Assembly (NCBI GenBank): GCA_029202385.1 | Contig: CP119314.1 | Coordinates: forward strand, 1,304,501 to 1,368,500 | DNA from: Candidatus Sphingomonas phytovorans | Lineage (GTDB): Bacteria; Pseudomonadota; Alphaproteobacteria; Sphingomonadales; Sphingomonadaceae | Length of the DNA stretch: 64,000 nucleotides | Direction: 5' to 3' | Part shown: in pieces, positions 54,252-63,103 of the stretch | Position numbering within the stretch: the first letter of the stretch is position 1 | Layout of the letters: the number at the start of each line of letters is the position of its first letter | Notes under the pieces: generated by a model | Told to the model about the DNA's origin: nothing | Databases searched by the model: none | Seen by the model: only the letters and a program-made list of their open reading frames with translations | Program-made: the position numbers and the translations under genes

Positions 54252-56468
54252 ATGACGGCCGAGACGGCTCCCGCGAAAAGAACCAAAGCGCTGAGTTTAC
54301 GCTTCAGCGTGACCCCGTTCGTCGAGTTGCTCGTTCTGGCCGTTGCCGTCGCGATCGCCACTGGCAGCTATTTCATCATCGTCAGCGGCGCGAATTCCCC
54401 GACGCTGCTCACGCCGCTTCTCGTGGCGCTGCTCCTCGTCTCGAATCTGGTGCCGGGCGTGGCGTTGCTCGTTCTGCTGGGCCGGCGGATCGCCATGCGC
54501 CGCGCCGCTAGGTCGCCCATGGGTGGACGCGGGCGGCTGCATGTCCGGCTCGTCGCGCTCTTTTCGGTGATCGCGGCGGTGCCGACCTTGCTCCTGGTGA
54601 TTTTCGCCTCGCTCCTGTTCCAGTACGGCGTCGAATTCTGGTTCTCCGACCGTGCCCGGGGCATGCTGGAGAATGCGACGTCGCTGGCGCAGGAGAATTA
54701 CAAGGCTGAACTCCACCGTGTCAGTGAGGAAACGCTGACGATGAGCGGGGATCTCGCCGACTATCTGAAATCCTATTCGATCGACAGCGACGAGTTTTCC
54801 AAGGGGTTCGGCTTCCAGGTATTTCGCCGGAACCTGTCAGAGGCAGTGATCACGCGTGTCATGCCGGACGGGCAGATGCAGGCACTCGCACTGGTGAACC
54901 CCTATGACCGGGCGCTCGACCGGGTCATCACCGCCCCGATGATCACCGGGATCAATCGCGGTTCGCCGAGCGTCATCGTGCAGAACAAGGATCGCGCGGC
55001 TGCCGTCGTGAAGCTTGCCTATGGCAACAACACCTATCTCTATGCCGCCCGCATCTTCGACCCGCAGCTTGCGACCCAGTTGAAGCGTGGTGAGACCATC
55101 CTGAGCGATTACAGGACCTTGCAGACGCGCTCACGCTCGTTGCAGCTCAAATTCAACGCTGCATTGTTGTTCATTTCCCTGCTGATCGTCGGGATCGCGG
55201 TGTGGATCGCGCTCGAGGTCGCCGACCGGCTCGTCCGGCCCGTGGGCGAACTGGTCGCGGCCGCGCATCGGGTTGCCACCGGCGATCTCACCGCACGCGT
55301 GCCGACACCGAAGACCGATGACGAGGTCGGCACGCTCGGCACTGCGTTCAACCAGATGACCCGCCGGCTGCAGGAACAGACCGGTGCGCTCGAAAGCCGC
55401 CGCGCTCTGATCGAGGCGGTGATGTCGGGGGTTACCGCTGGCGTCATCTCGATCGCCGGGGACGGCACGATCCGGCTGATCAACCGGTCGGCGGCGATGC
55501 TGCTCCATACCGGCGACGAGGATCTTGTCGGCAAGCCGCTCGCTGACATTTCGCCCGAGCTCGACGCGGTGATCCGCGGCGAGACGCGCGAGGCGATCGT
55601 CGAGGTCGATGTCGACGGAGAGCCCCGGACTCTTGCCGTGAAGATCGCGCGTGCCGATGAAGGGCCGATCCTGACGTTCGACGACATCACCGGGCAGTTG
55701 CTCGACCAGCGCCGGGCTGCCTGGGCCGATGTCGCGCGCCGCATCGCGCACGAGATCAAGAATCCGCTGACCCCGATCCAGCTCGCCGCCGAGCGGCTGC
55801 AGCGACGCTATAACAAGCAGCTTCCCAATGACGACGGCACTTTTACCCGCCTGACCGAGACGATCGTCCGCCAGGTCGGCGATCTGCGGCGGATGGTCGA
55901 CGAATTCTCGTCCTTCGCCCGTATGCCGAAGCCGACCTTCCATGAGGAATCGCTGGTCGATATCGCGCGGCAAACCCTGTTCCTTCACGAGGTCGCGCAT
56001 CCTTCGATCCACTTCGATCTCGTCCACGACGATCCCGCCCCGATGCTGGTGTGCGATCGCCGCCAGATCGGCCAGGCGCTGACCAACATCGTCAAGAATG
56101 CCGTGGAGGCGATCGAGGCGCGCGGAGAGGGGAGCGAAGGCGCGGTCACCATGACGCTTACGCAGCAGGGCGCGTCGCTCGCCGTCACCGTCGCCGACGA
56201 CGGAGTCGGCCTCCCCGTGGCACGAGAGCGGCTGGTCGAACCCTATGTGACGACCCGCGCCCGCGGCACCGGCCTTGGCCTCGCGATCGTGAAGAAGATC
56301 GTCGAGGAACATTGCGGAACGATCGCCTTCACTGACCGCGAGGGGGGCGGGACGGTGGTGACGATGGTGTTCGATACCGCATCGCTCGCGGCAATGGACA
56401 CCGGCGGCCGCGACACGACGGAGGGGGAAGACCGTCGCACACCTGAACTCACGCGAAATCGGACCTGA
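54252..56468 (+). CDS. ntrY: Membrane sensor kinase NtrY
   Basis: A 738-residue histidine kinase. At least two or three N-terminal transmembrane helices (FVELLVLAVAVAIATGSYFI; LLTPLLVALLLVSNLVPGVA; HVRLVALFSVIAAVPTLLLV) and one further helix near residue 300 enclose a periplasmic region. A HAMP domain (RLVRPVGELVAAAHRVATGD), a PAS domain, the HisKA motif RRIAHEIKNPLTPIQLAAER (His at about residue 500) and HATPase (NIVKNAVEAIEARGEG; GTGLGLAIVKKI) follow. In alphaproteobacteria NtrY/NtrX senses redox or envelope cues and affects nitrogen metabolism. A 52-bp AT-richer gap after ntrC may hold a promoter. Confidence 0.94.
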   Translation: MTAETAPAKRTKALSLRFSVTPFVELLVLAVAVAIATGSYFIIVSGANSPTLLTPLLVALLLVSNLVPGVALLVLLGRRIAMRRAARSPMGGRGRLHVRLVALFSVIAAVPTLLLVIFASLLFQYGVEFWFSDRARGMLENATSLAQENYKAELHRVSEETLTMSGDLADYLKSYSIDSDEFSKGFGFQVFRRNLSEAVITRVMPDGQMQALALVNPYDRALDRVITAPMITGINRGSPSVIVQNKDRAAAVVKLAYGNNTYLYAARIFDPQLATQLKRGETILSDYRTLQTRSRSLQLKFNAALLFISLLIVGIAVWIALEVADRLVRPVGELVAAAHRVATGDLTARVPTPKTDDEVGTLGTAFNQMTRRLQEQTGALESRRALIEAVMSGVTAGVISIAGDGTIRLINRSAAMLLHTGDEDLVGKPLADISPELDAVIRGETREAIVEVDVDGEPRTLAVKIARADEGPILTFDDITGQLLDQRRAAWADVARRIAHEIKNPLTPIQLAAERLQRRYNKQLPNDDGTFTRLTETIVRQVGDLRRMVDEFSSFARMPKPTFHEESLVDIARQTLFLHEVAHPSIHFDLVHDDPAPMLVCDRRQIGQALTNIVKNAVEAIEARGEGSEGAVTMTLTQQGASLAVTVADDGVGLPVARERLVEPYVTTRARGTGLGLAIVKKIVEEHCGTIAFTDREGGGTVVTMVFDTASLAAMDTGGRDTTEGEDRRTPELTRNRT

Positions 56469-56471
56469 ACC

Positions 56472-57845
56472 ATGGCACTCGACATCCTCATCGTCGACGA
56501 CGAGCACGACATCCGCGAACTCGTCGCGGGCGTGCTTGAAGACGAAGGCTATGAGACGCGCGGTGCGGCGGACAGCGATGCCGCGCTTGAGGCGATCTCC
56601 GCCCGCCGCCCCTCACTGGTGCTGCTCGACGTGTGGCTACAGGGATCGCGGCTCGACGGACTTGAGCTGCTCGATGAGATGAAGCGCCGCGACCCGTCGA
56701 TTCCGGTGCTGGTCATCTCGGGTCATGGCAATCTCGACACCGCGGTGGCGGCGATCCGGCGCGGCGCCGCCGATTTCATCGAAAAGCCGTTCGAGGCGGA
56801 ACGCCTGTTGCTGATGGTCGCCCGTGCGACCGAGACGGAGCGGCTCCGGCGCGAGGTGGCATCGCTGCGCGCCTCGGTCGGCGCCAACAACGATCTGACC
56901 GGCAATTCCACCGCGATCAACGGTGTCCGCGCGACGCTGAAGCGTGTCGCCTCGACCGGCAGCCGGGTGCTGGTGATGGGCGCCGCCGGAGTCGGCAAGG
57001 AAGTCGCCGCGCGGCTGCTCCACGGCTGGAGCCAGCGGGCCGGCGCACCCTTCGTCATCGTCAGCGCGGCGCGGATGACGCCCGAGCGGGTCGACGAGGA
57101 ATTGTTCGGGGTGGAGGAGGGGGGGCAGCTCGTGCGCTCCGGCCTGCTCGAACAGGCGCATGGCGGCACCCTGTTCCTCGACGAGATCGCCGACATGCCG
57201 ATCGCGACCCAGGCGCGAATCCTGCGCGTGCTGACCGATCAGAGCTTCACCCGGGTCGGCGGCCAGCGAGTCGTGAAGGTCGATGTCCGCGTCGTTTCCG
57301 CCACCGCGCGCGACCTGACGCTAGAGATCGCCGAAGGGCGTTTCCGCGAGGACCTCTATTACCGCCTCAACGTCGTCCCCGTGCTGATTCCCGGCCTGGC
57401 CGAGCGACGCGAGGATATTCCGGCGCTGGTCGGCCATTTCATCGCGCACTACGCCTCCGAACGCCGCGTCCCGACGCCGGAGATCGCGCCCGATGCGATG
57501 GTCGCGCTGCAAAGCTATGAATGGCCGGGCAATGTCCGCCAGTTGCGCAACGTGGTCGAGCGCACGGTCATCATGGCACCGGGTGACCGGATCGGCCGAA
57601 TCGACCTCGATCTCCTGCCGGCCGAGGTGCTAGGCGATCCGGGCGAGATGGGCGGCAGCACCAACGCGATCATGGGATCGCCGTTGCGCGAGGCGCGCGA
57701 GACCTTCGAGCGCGAATATCTGCGCATCCAGATCCGTCGTTTCTCGGGCAATATTTCGCGCACGGCAAGCTTCATCGGCATGGAGCGTTCAGCGCTGCAT
57801 CGCAAATTGAAGCTGCTGGGAATCACTGAAACGCGCGACGAATAG
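56472..57845 (+). CDS. ntrX: Response regulator NtrX (lacks sigma-54 contact loop)
   Basis: A 457-residue regulator. The receiver domain (about 1-120) has its Asp in LVLLDVWLQGSRLDG. The AAA+ region has Walker A GAAGVGKE (about residue 171) and FLDEIADMP, but the GAFTGA loop is missing: the equivalent stretch reads FGVEEGGQLVRSGLLEQAHG. This suits the view that NtrX can regulate sigma-70 promoters. A Fis-type helix-turn-helix ends the protein (ISRTASFIGMERSALHRKLK). It follows ntrY by 3 bp and precedes hfq. Confidence 0.95.
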   Translation: MALDILIVDDEHDIRELVAGVLEDEGYETRGAADSDAALEAISARRPSLVLLDVWLQGSRLDGLELLDEMKRRDPSIPVLVISGHGNLDTAVAAIRRGAADFIEKPFEAERLLLMVARATETERLRREVASLRASVGANNDLTGNSTAINGVRATLKRVASTGSRVLVMGAAGVGKEVAARLLHGWSQRAGAPFVIVSAARMTPERVDEELFGVEEGGQLVRSGLLEQAHGGTLFLDEIADMPIATQARILRVLTDQSFTRVGGQRVVKVDVRVVSATARDLTLEIAEGRFREDLYYRLNVVPVLIPGLAERREDIPALVGHFIAHYASERRVPTPEIAPDAMVALQSYEWPGNVRQLRNVVERTVIMAPGDRIGRIDLDLLPAEVLGDPGEMGGSTNAIMGSPLREARETFEREYLRIQIRRFSGNISRTASFIGMERSALHRKLKLLGITETRDE

Positions 57846-57961
57846 TGGACGAAACGGTCGATCGCTCCTAAATGGTGGTACCGCGCTCAGCGAGCGCGCA
57901 TCCGACGCCGGGAACCCGGCGCATCGCGGGAAATCACCCGCCAAGAACAAAGGATCGACCG

Positions 57962-58453
57962 ATGGCCGACAAGCAGACGTCGCTGCAAGACCTCTTCCTC
58001 AACGCGCTCCGGCGTTCGAAAACGCCGGTGACGATGTTCCTCGTCAAGGGCGTCAAACTCCAGGGCATCGTGACCTGGTTCGACAATTTCTCGGTGCTGC
58101 TCCGCCGCGACGGCCAGTCGCAACTCATCTACAAGCACGCCATCTCGACGATCATGCCATCGGCCACGGTCGATGTCGCCGCGATCGTCAATGCGGTCGG
58201 CGAAGCGCAGAAAAAGGCGCCCCTGCTCCAGGAGATCTTCCTGAACGCGGTGCGCAAGTCGGACGACAACGTCACCATGTTCCTAGTCAACGGCGTCATG
58301 CTCCAGGGCCAGATCGCGGCGTTCGACCTGTTCTGCATGCTGCTCCAGCGCGACGGCATGTCGCAGCTCGTCTACAAGCACGCGGTGTCGACCATTCAGC
58401 CGGCGCATCCGCTGAATCTGGCTGACGAAACAGCAGGTTCGGAAGACGATTGA
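57962..58453 (+). CDS. hfq: RNA chaperone Hfq, tandem two-domain form
   Basis: A 163-residue protein with two complete Sm/Hfq domains in one chain. Domain 1 (about 5-67) has [14 protein letters not shown] and YKHAIST; domain 2 (about 87-150) has [14 protein letters not shown] and YKHAVST. By my count 38 of 61 aligned positions are identical between them. Three chains would make the usual six-subunit ring. The proximal-face Gln and YKH residues are kept in both, while rim residues differ (RRSK versus RKSD). A short acidic tail follows. The ATG at 57962 is standard. hflX begins within the stop codon, the classic hfq-hflX linkage. Confidence 0.93.
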   Translation: MADKQTSLQDLFLNALRRSKTPVTMFLVKGVKLQGIVTWFDNFSVLLRRDGQSQLIYKHAISTIMPSATVDVAAIVNAVGEAQKKAPLLQEIFLNAVRKSDDNVTMFLVNGVMLQGQIAAFDLFCMLLQRDGMSQLVYKHAVSTIQPAHPLNLADETAGSEDD

Positions 58454-59742
58454 CCACAGGTTTCGAACGTGATCGCGATGAGTTCGCGCGGGGTGCGCGG
58501 GCCATCGTGGTCTATCCCGAACATGGCGTCTCCTCGCGCGATGCGGCTGCGCGCCTCGACGAGACTGCCGGTCTTGCCGAGGCGATCGGCGTTGTCGTGG
58601 CCGAAAAGATCGCTTTCCGCGTCCGCCAAGCCAAGCCGGCGACGCTGATCGGCAGCGGCCAGGTCGAGCAACTCGCCGCGACGGTGCGGATGGAAGAGGC
58701 GGGGCTCGTCGTGTTCGACGCGCCGCTGACACCGATCCAGCAGCGCAATCTCGAAAAGGCGCTTGAAGCCAAGGTAATCGATCGCACCGGCCTGATCCTC
58801 GAGATCTTCGGCGAACGCGCGGCGACTGCCGAGGGGCGGCTGCAGGTGGAACTCGCCCATCTCGATTACCAGGCCGGCCGCCTCGTGCGGAGCTGGACTC
58901 ACCTCGAGCGCCAGCGCGGCGGTTTCGGCTTTCTCGGCGGCCCGGGCGAAACCCAGATCGAGGCCGATCGCCGCCTGATCCGCGACCGCATGGCGCGGTT
59001 GCGCAAGGAGCTCGACCAGGTCACCCGCACCCGTGGCCTTCACCGCGACCGGCGCCAGCGCGCGCCCTGGCCGGTGATCGCGCTAGTCGGTTACACCAAC
59101 GCCGGGAAATCAACTCTTTTCAATCGGTTGACCGGTGCTGACGTCATGGCGGAAGATTTGCTCTTCGCCACGCTCGACCCGACTCTGCGCCAGATATCCT
59201 TGCCCGGCATCGACAAGGCGATCCTGTCGGACACGGTGGGTTTCGTCTCCGAATTGCCGACCCAGCTCGTCGCTGCCTTCAAGGCGACCCTTGAAGAGGT
59301 CATCTCAGCCGACCTGCTGATCCATGTCCGCGACATCGCCCATCCCGACAGTGCCGCGCAAAAGGCCGATGTCGAGGCGGTGCTGACGGAGATTGGCGTC
59401 GCCATCACCACGCCGCGGATCGAGGCCTGGAACAAACTCGACCTGCTCGAAGACGATGCGCGCGAGGAAATGATGGGAGAGGCGGCCCGCCGCACCGACG
59501 TCGTCGCGCTGTCGGCGATGACGGGGGAAGGCGTCGACACCCTGATCGACACCGTAGCAGCGTTGCTCACCCAGGGCCATCGCCGCTACCGCATCCAGCT
59601 TCCCGTATCGGACGGCGCAGGCGCCGCGTGGCTGCACGCGCATGGCGAAGTGATCGGGCAGGAGATCGACGGCGACGAAGCGGTCTATGAAGTCCGCATG
59701 GCCGAGCGCGATTACGAGCGGTTCAATCAGCGCAACGATTGA
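58450..59742 (+). CDS. hflX: Ribosome-splitting GTPase HflX
   Basis: A 430-residue GTPase that splits stalled 70S ribosomes. The N-terminal HflX domain (about 1-190) includes [20 protein letters not shown], and the G domain has G1 [14 protein letters not shown] (about residue 213), G3 [12 protein letters not shown] and G4 WNKLD. The start is TTG at 58450, overlapping the hfq stop by 4 bases, so it is translationally coupled to hfq. It is convergent with the orphan exported protein gene at 59770, with a hairpin at the junction. Confidence 0.95.
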   Translation: MTTGFERDRDEFARGARAIVVYPEHGVSSRDAAARLDETAGLAEAIGVVVAEKIAFRVRQAKPATLIGSGQVEQLAATVRMEEAGLVVFDAPLTPIQQRNLEKALEAKVIDRTGLILEIFGERAATAEGRLQVELAHLDYQAGRLVRSWTHLERQRGGFGFLGGPGETQIEADRRLIRDRMARLRKELDQVTRTRGLHRDRRQRAPWPVIALVGYTNAGKSTLFNRLTGADVMAEDLLFATLDPTLRQISLPGIDKAILSDTVGFVSELPTQLVAAFKATLEEVISADLLIHVRDIAHPDSAAQKADVEAVLTEIGVAITTPRIEAWNKLDLLEDDAREEMMGEAARRTDVVALSAMTGEGVDTLIDTVAALLTQGHRRYRIQLPVSDGAGAAWLHAHGEVIGQEIDGDEAVYEVRMAERDYERFNQRND

Positions 59743-59751
59743 TCCGTTGCG
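59731..59751. terminator. Hairpin at hflX 3' end
   Basis: A perfect 7-bp stem (CGCAACG at 59731-59737, CGTTGCG at 59745-59751) spans the hflX stop codon and lies between two convergent genes. A T-run is absent, but the position suits termination. Confidence 0.4.
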
Positions 59752-59769
59752 GCGCGTTGCGACGGGCGG

Positions 59770-60435
59770 TCATTGGAAAATCTGCCAGTTGGTATTCGTC
59801 AAACCGCCCAAGCGGGCGACCTCGTCCACGAATGGCATCAATTGCTCGGGCTGATTGCAGCCTATGGTCACCTGCGAGTAGCGATAGTCCTTGTCTGCGG
59901 CCATTTCCATTTCAAGAAGTTGGCAATCGACGAATACGTCATCTTTGCTGTCCCAGTGCTCAATCGGAAATTCCCAGATCTTGGCTTGGGTAGCCAGCGC
60001 GTTGAGCTTTGTTAGCTGCTGAGCGGAGAGGGGGGACCGGCGGATTGGAATAGGGTCCGTACTGTCGCGGTGGTAGTCGACTCCACCCGTCTCTATCTTC
60101 CCCGTTCCGTCGAATTTTTCTCTGATCAGAACGTATCGAAAGAAGTGGCCATGTCCTTCGGTAAAGACGAAGCGCATGACCTTCTTGTCTTTTCCGGCGA
60201 AATTCCGCCAAAGGGGCCGCTGTCCCAGACGTTTCAGGGGGCAGGCGGAAAAGCCCATGCTCCAAAAATACTCATAAGTCTCTTCGGGATAGAGGCCGCA
60301 GCCCTCCCTGGCGTTCGATTGGCTCGTCAAAGTCAAAGCCAAAACGAGCGCGCAAAGAGAGAAAAATGGTCTGATCGGATTGGTAGCGACCTTCACGCCT
60401 CTCTTACCCCTTGGTCGGGTTCTTCCGGTCGCCAT
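59770..60435 (-). CDS. Hypothetical exported protein, lower-GC orphan
   Basis: A 221-residue protein that I do not recognise. A basic N-terminus and hydrophobic segment (PFFSLCALVLALTLTSQSNA) suggest Sec export. The mature region contains Cys residues (REGCGLYPEE; FSACPLKRLG; FVDCQLLEME; TIGCNQPEQL) and a beta-rich pattern, with a WNFA-like aromatic patch. A GTG inside the frame would give a tighter signal peptide starting at KVATNPIRPF. GC content and codon choice look lower than in the flanking genes, so lateral acquisition is possible. It lies between hflX and mazG, convergent with the former. Confidence 0.6.
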   Translation of the reverse strand: MATGRTRPRGKRGVKVATNPIRPFFSLCALVLALTLTSQSNAREGCGLYPEETYEYFWSMGFSACPLKRLGQRPLWRNFAGKDKKVMRFVFTEGHGHFFRYVLIREKFDGTGKIETGGVDYHRDSTDPIPIRRSPLSAQQLTKLNALATQAKIWEFPIEHWDSKDDVFVDCQLLEMEMAADKDYRYSQVTIGCNQPEQLMPFVDEVARLGGLTNTNWQIFQ

Positions 60436-60481
60436 GCTGTTCCCATTTTGTTCGCCTGTAAAGCGTAAGCTGAGAGCAATT

Positions 60482-61240
60482 TCAACTATTCTCGGCGCGC
60501 TTGGCCGATACCCAAAGTGCTTCCTTCGCCTCCAGATCAAGCCCCGCGAACGCTTCGCCGGCCTCGGCCTCCATTGCCTTGAACCGCCGCTCGAACTTCG
60601 CATTCGCCACGCGCAACGCCGCCTCGGGATCGACGCCGAGGTGCCGCGACCAGTTCACCACCGCGAACAGCAGGTCGCCAATCTCTTCCTCGCGCTCGGC
60701 GGGAGAGGCAGCCCCGATCTCGGCGATCTCCTCGTCGATCTTGGCACGGGCACCCGAGGGATCGGGCCAGTCGAACCCCGTCCGCGCCGCACGCTTCTGC
60801 AACTTCTCGGCGCGAAGTAGTGCTGGCAGGCCGATCGCGACTCCATCGAGCGCGCCGGCATCGCCCTTTGCCTCGCGCTCGGCTGCCTTCAGCCTTTCCC
60901 AATGCTGCTCATGGCCGCCATCGCTGTCGCCGAACACATGCGGGTGCCGGCGTTCCATCTTGTCGCTGATCGAGGCCACGACGTCAGGCAGCGCGAACAG
61001 GCCGGCTTCCTCGGCCATGCGGCTGTGGAACACGACCTGGAGGAGCAGGTCGCCAAGCTCGTCCTTGAGATCGGCCATGTCGCCGCGGGCGATCGCGTCG
61101 GCCACCTCATAGGCTTCCTCGATGGTATAAGGCGCGATCGTCGAGAAATCCTGCACGACGTCCCAGTCACATCCATGATCGGGATCGCGCAACCGCTCCA
61201 TGATCGTGACGAGGCGCTCGATATTGGAAGGGTTGTTCAC
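60482..61240 (-). CDS. mazG: Nucleoside triphosphate pyrophosphohydrolase MazG
   Basis: A 252-residue enzyme that hydrolyses (d)NTPs, including (p)ppGpp-related and damaged nucleotides, to monophosphate and pyrophosphate. Two MazG domains are seen: the N-terminal one with EEAYEVADAI and KDELGDLLLQVVFH (about residues 41-75), the C-terminal one with EIGDLLFAVVNWSRHLGVDP (about 185-205), both with the E-x-x-E/D metal site. GTG at 61240 is the start. The candidate dif site lies 33 bp upstream of that start. It is near hflX/hfq, as in many alphaproteobacteria. Confidence 0.95.
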   Translation of the reverse strand: MNNPSNIERLVTIMERLRDPDHGCDWDVVQDFSTIAPYTIEEAYEVADAIARGDMADLKDELGDLLLQVVFHSRMAEEAGLFALPDVVASISDKMERRHPHVFGDSDGGHEQHWERLKAAEREAKGDAGALDGVAIGLPALLRAEKLQKRAARTGFDWPDPSGARAKIDEEIAEIGAASPAEREEEIGDLLFAVVNWSRHLGVDPEAALRVANAKFERRFKAMEAEAGEAFAGLDLEAKEALWVSAKRAENS

Positions 61241-61272
61241 AGGCAGGGGTACCCCGCCTTGGCCACATCCGC

Positions 61273-61300
61273 CAGTTCGATAATATACATTATGTTAAAT
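61273..61300. other. dif: Candidate chromosomal dif site (XerC/XerD recombination site)
   Basis: A 28-bp site with dif architecture: arm CAGTTCGATAA (61273-61283), central TATACA (61284-61289), arm TTATGTTAAAT (61290-61300). The right arm is identical to the XerD arm of E. coli dif, the core ATAA-n6-TTAT is kept, and read on the minus strand the centre is TGTATA, as in E. coli. It lies in a non-coding, AT-rich 108-bp gap. Genes to the right run leftward, as expected beyond a terminus. Confidence 0.75.
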
Positions 61301-61348
61301 TCAGATATGATCACAGGAAATCCCCTCGCGGTGTCACCACGGTCTTTA

Positions 61349-61555
61349 TCAACCGAACAGGCTGCCGATTGCGGCGCCGGTGCCGGTCGCCTGCTGCCAC
61401 AACACCACGAGGATGAACGCGACACCGAAGATCGCGACCCAGGCCAGCGCCATCTTGAACACGTCCTTGATCGGCAAGCGGCGCGCCAGCAGCGCCGACA
61501 ACGGCAGGATCAGCAGCAGCAGATAGAAGACGATGTTGAACGGCTGGTCGGTCAC
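61349..61555 (-). CDS. Small membrane protein, unrecognised family
   Basis: A 68-residue protein with two hydrophobic segments (IVFYLLLLILPLSALLA, about residues 8-24; MALAWVAIFGVAFILVVLWQ, about 35-54) separated by a basic loop. It is probably an inner-membrane hairpin. It begins with GTG at 61555 and overlaps the MBL hydrolase stop by 4 bases (GTGA), so it is coupled to that gene. A similar segment occurs at the start of some sphingomonad aspartyl-protease-like membrane proteins, so it may be a lone form of that domain. The dif candidate lies 48 bp beyond its stop. Confidence 0.65.
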   Translation of the reverse strand: MTDQPFNIVFYLLLLILPLSALLARRLPIKDVFKMALAWVAIFGVAFILVVLWQQATGTGAAIGSLFG

Positions 61556-62316
61556 GGCGTCACCTCCATCCCGTCATAACCGGGTTCGACGCCAGCCGGA
61601 AGCGCAGCGCGCAGCGTGGCATAGTCCATCGACTGGTCCATATGGATGAAAGCGGTCCGACGCGGCCGCAGCTCCTCGATCCAGCCAAGCACGGTCGGCA
61701 CATCGGGATGAGTCGGATGCGGCCGATAGCGCAACGCATCGACGATCCATACGTCCAGGTCCTGATACAGCGCGCGCATATCATCAGTCAGGATATTGAA
61801 ATCCGTGGCATATCCGATCGATCCGGCCGGCGTGTCGAACCGCAACCCGGCAGACAGGATATTGCCGTGCGGCTGGTCGACGGCACGGATCGCGACGTCG
61901 CCGATGGTGATCGCGTCGGGCAGCGTCTCCATCGCCACGGTCGATGGATAGCCGTCACGCCCGAGAAACGCATAAGCGAAGCGCTCGACCAGCGCGTCCC
62001 GCGTCGCCGGCCGAGCCATGCCGCGCACCGGATGGCCCATCGCATGATAGACCTGCCGCAGATCGTCGATGCCGTGGCAATGATCGGCATGGTCGTGAGT
62101 CCAGATCACCGCGTCGACCGTCGCGACATCGGCCGCCAGCAGCTGCTCGCGCATGTCGGGGCTCGTATCGACCAGGACCCGGGTCGTCCCGGTCTCGACC
62201 AGGATCGAGGCCCGCAGCCGACGGTTGCGCGGCTCGGCCGGATCGCAATCGCCCCAGTCATTGCCGATGCGCGGCACGCCCGAGGATGTGCCAGATCCGA
62301 GGATCCGGACTTTCAC
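61552..62316 (-). CDS. MBL-fold metallohydrolase (PhnP/lipoate-like subgroup)
   Basis: A 254-residue metallo-beta-lactamase-fold hydrolase. The start KVRILGSGTSSGVPRIGNDW and the zinc motif HDHADHCHGIDDLR (H-x-H-x-D-H) are diagnostic, with further ligands in IDFNILTDD-like and MDQSMDY segments. It resembles the phosphonate-cyclic-ribose phosphodiesterase PhnP and related hydrolases in alphaproteobacterial metG-tatD operons, but its substrate is unknown. GTG at 62316 gives a start 10 bp after the tatD stop. Many homologues keep this same tatD neighbour. Confidence 0.85.
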   Translation of the reverse strand: MKVRILGSGTSSGVPRIGNDWGDCDPAEPRNRRLRASILVETGTTRVLVDTSPDMREQLLAADVATVDAVIWTHDHADHCHGIDDLRQVYHAMGHPVRGMARPATRDALVERFAYAFLGRDGYPSTVAMETLPDAITIGDVAIRAVDQPHGNILSAGLRFDTPAGSIGYATDFNILTDDMRALYQDLDVWIVDALRYRPHPTHPDVPTVLGWIEELRPRRTAFIHMDQSMDYATLRAALPAGVEPGYDGMEVTP

Positions 62317-62326
62317 GCCTTCACTC

Positions 62327-63103
62327 TCACGCGGTCGTCTTGGCAAACAATGCGTGAAAGTTCTCGGCCGTCTTTTCCGCCAGCACCGACACATCCTCGC
62401 CGCGCAGCTTGGCCAGGAACTCGGCAGTATCGGCCACGAACGCTGGTTCGCCGGTTTTCCCGCGATGCGGCACTGGCGCAAGGAAAGGCGCATCGGTTTC
62501 GATCAGCAGCCGCTCGATCGGCAACCGCGCGGCGGTTTCCTGCAGGTCCTTGGCATTCTTGAACGTCACGATGCCTGAAATGGAGATATAAAGGCCCAGT
62601 TCCAGCGCGATATCGGCAAAAGCTCCGCTCGCCGTGAAGCAATGGATCACGCCGGGATAGGCGCCCTTCCCCATTTCCTCGCGCAGGATCTCGGCGGTAT
62701 CGTCCTCGGCGTCACGCGTATGCACGACGATCGGCAGGCCGGTCTCGCGCGCCGCCGCGATATGCGCGCGGAAACTCGCCCGCTGCCGCTCGCGGTCGCT
62801 GTGATCGTAATAATAGTCGAGCCCGCTCTCGCCGATCCCGACGACTCGCGGATGCGCCGCGCGCTCCACCAGCCGCGCCGTGCCCACATCGGGATGCTGG
62901 TCGGCCTCATGCGGATGGATGCCAACGGTCGCCCACACGTCCGGCTCGCGCTCGGCCGTGCCGATCACCGCATCCCACTCGCTCTCGCGCGTGGAGATAT
63001 TGAGCATGGCGGACACGCCCCGGGCCCTGGCGCGGGCCAGTATCTCGGGCTGCTGCTCGTGCAGCCCCTTGTAGTTCAGGTGGCAATGACTGTCGGCGAA
63101 CAT
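62327..63103 (-). CDS. tatD: TatD-family metal-dependent hydrolase (DNase)
   Basis: A 258-residue TIM-barrel hydrolase. DSHCHLN (residues 4-10) carries the first metal His pair, GIGESGLDYYYD the Glu/Asp metal ligands, and VIHCFTASG and LIETDAPFLAPVPHRGK the remaining ones. The family has 3'-5' exonuclease and DNA-repair roles. The start overlaps the metG stop by one base, and it is the second gene of the metG-tatD-MBL operon. Confidence 0.94.
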   Translation of the reverse strand: MFADSHCHLNYKGLHEQQPEILARARARGVSAMLNISTRESEWDAVIGTAEREPDVWATVGIHPHEADQHPDVGTARLVERAAHPRVVGIGESGLDYYYDHSDRERQRASFRAHIAAARETGLPIVVHTRDAEDDTAEILREEMGKGAYPGVIHCFTASGAFADIALELGLYISISGIVTFKNAKDLQETAARLPIERLLIETDAPFLAPVPHRGKTGEPAFVADTAEFLAKLRGEDVSVLAEKTAENFHALFAKTTA

